Source of the DNA: an uncultured Candidatus Pelagibacter sp.
Lineage (GTDB): Bacteria; Pseudomonadota; Alphaproteobacteria; Pelagibacterales; Pelagibacteraceae
Reading direction: 5' to 3'
NCBI GenBank assembly: GCA_943841085.1
Contig: CALSWN010000001.1
Coordinates: 1 to 40,644, forward strand
Length of the DNA stretch: 40,644 bases
Shown: in pieces, positions 40,599 through 40,644 of the stretch
Layout: every line of letters begins with the position of its first letter
How positions within the stretch are numbered: position 1 is the first letter of the stretch
Made by a program: the position numbers and the translations under genes
The notes under the pieces: generated by a model
Told to the model about the DNA's origin: nothing
The model's input: only the letters and a program-made list of their open reading frames with translations
Databases searched by the model: none

Positions 40599-40644
40599 TC
40601 CAACTCATAGCATCAATTGGTGTGATTTAATTTTAGCTTCAGAT

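Noticed and set aside
40605-40607. TGA in proS as codon reassignment or selenocysteine
   Set aside because: TGA ends other genes in the window, including proS, and the expected residue is Arg rather than Trp or Cys; an error or nonsense mutation is simpler.
1-40644. Mobile element, prophage, CRISPR, toxin-antitoxin or defence system
   Set aside because: No transposase, integrase, repeat-spacer array or defence gene seen; the RatA-like protein at 8320-8763 is a COQ10-type housekeeping protein, not a toxin.

Overview
This window is a dense, very AT-rich chromosomal segment. Gene content, gene order and composition look like the SAR11/Pelagibacterales lineage of Alphaproteobacteria (inference from protein content and synteny; no search was run). 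It carries about 38 protein-coding genes and one tRNA-Arg(TCT). From left to right the blocks are: trkH-trkA-ntrX-ntrY (-); ispDF-pgpA-cinA (+); coq10/ratA-lipA-ftsB-eno-kdsA-pyrG-secG-tpiA (-); ppiD-like-trpE-trpG-trpD-trpC-lexA-gltX (+); lpxB-lpxI-lpxA-lpxD-fabZ-skp-bamA-dxr-cdsA-uppS-frr-tsf-rpsB (-); dnaE-lolD-lolC/E-proS (-, proS cut by the window edge). I saw no mobile element, CRISPR array, phage or defence island, and I do not claim a novel multi-gene system. The observations most worth checking are: (1) a structured rpsB leader with a possible pseudoknot; (2) two oppositely oriented alphaproteobacterial-type LexA boxes just before the lexA ATG; (3) an in-frame TGA in the N-terminal coding region of proS; (4) genes missing at otherwise conserved junctions (pyrH, rseP, the pyruvate dehydrogenase genes); (5) an NtrX AAA+ domain without the GAFTGA loop.
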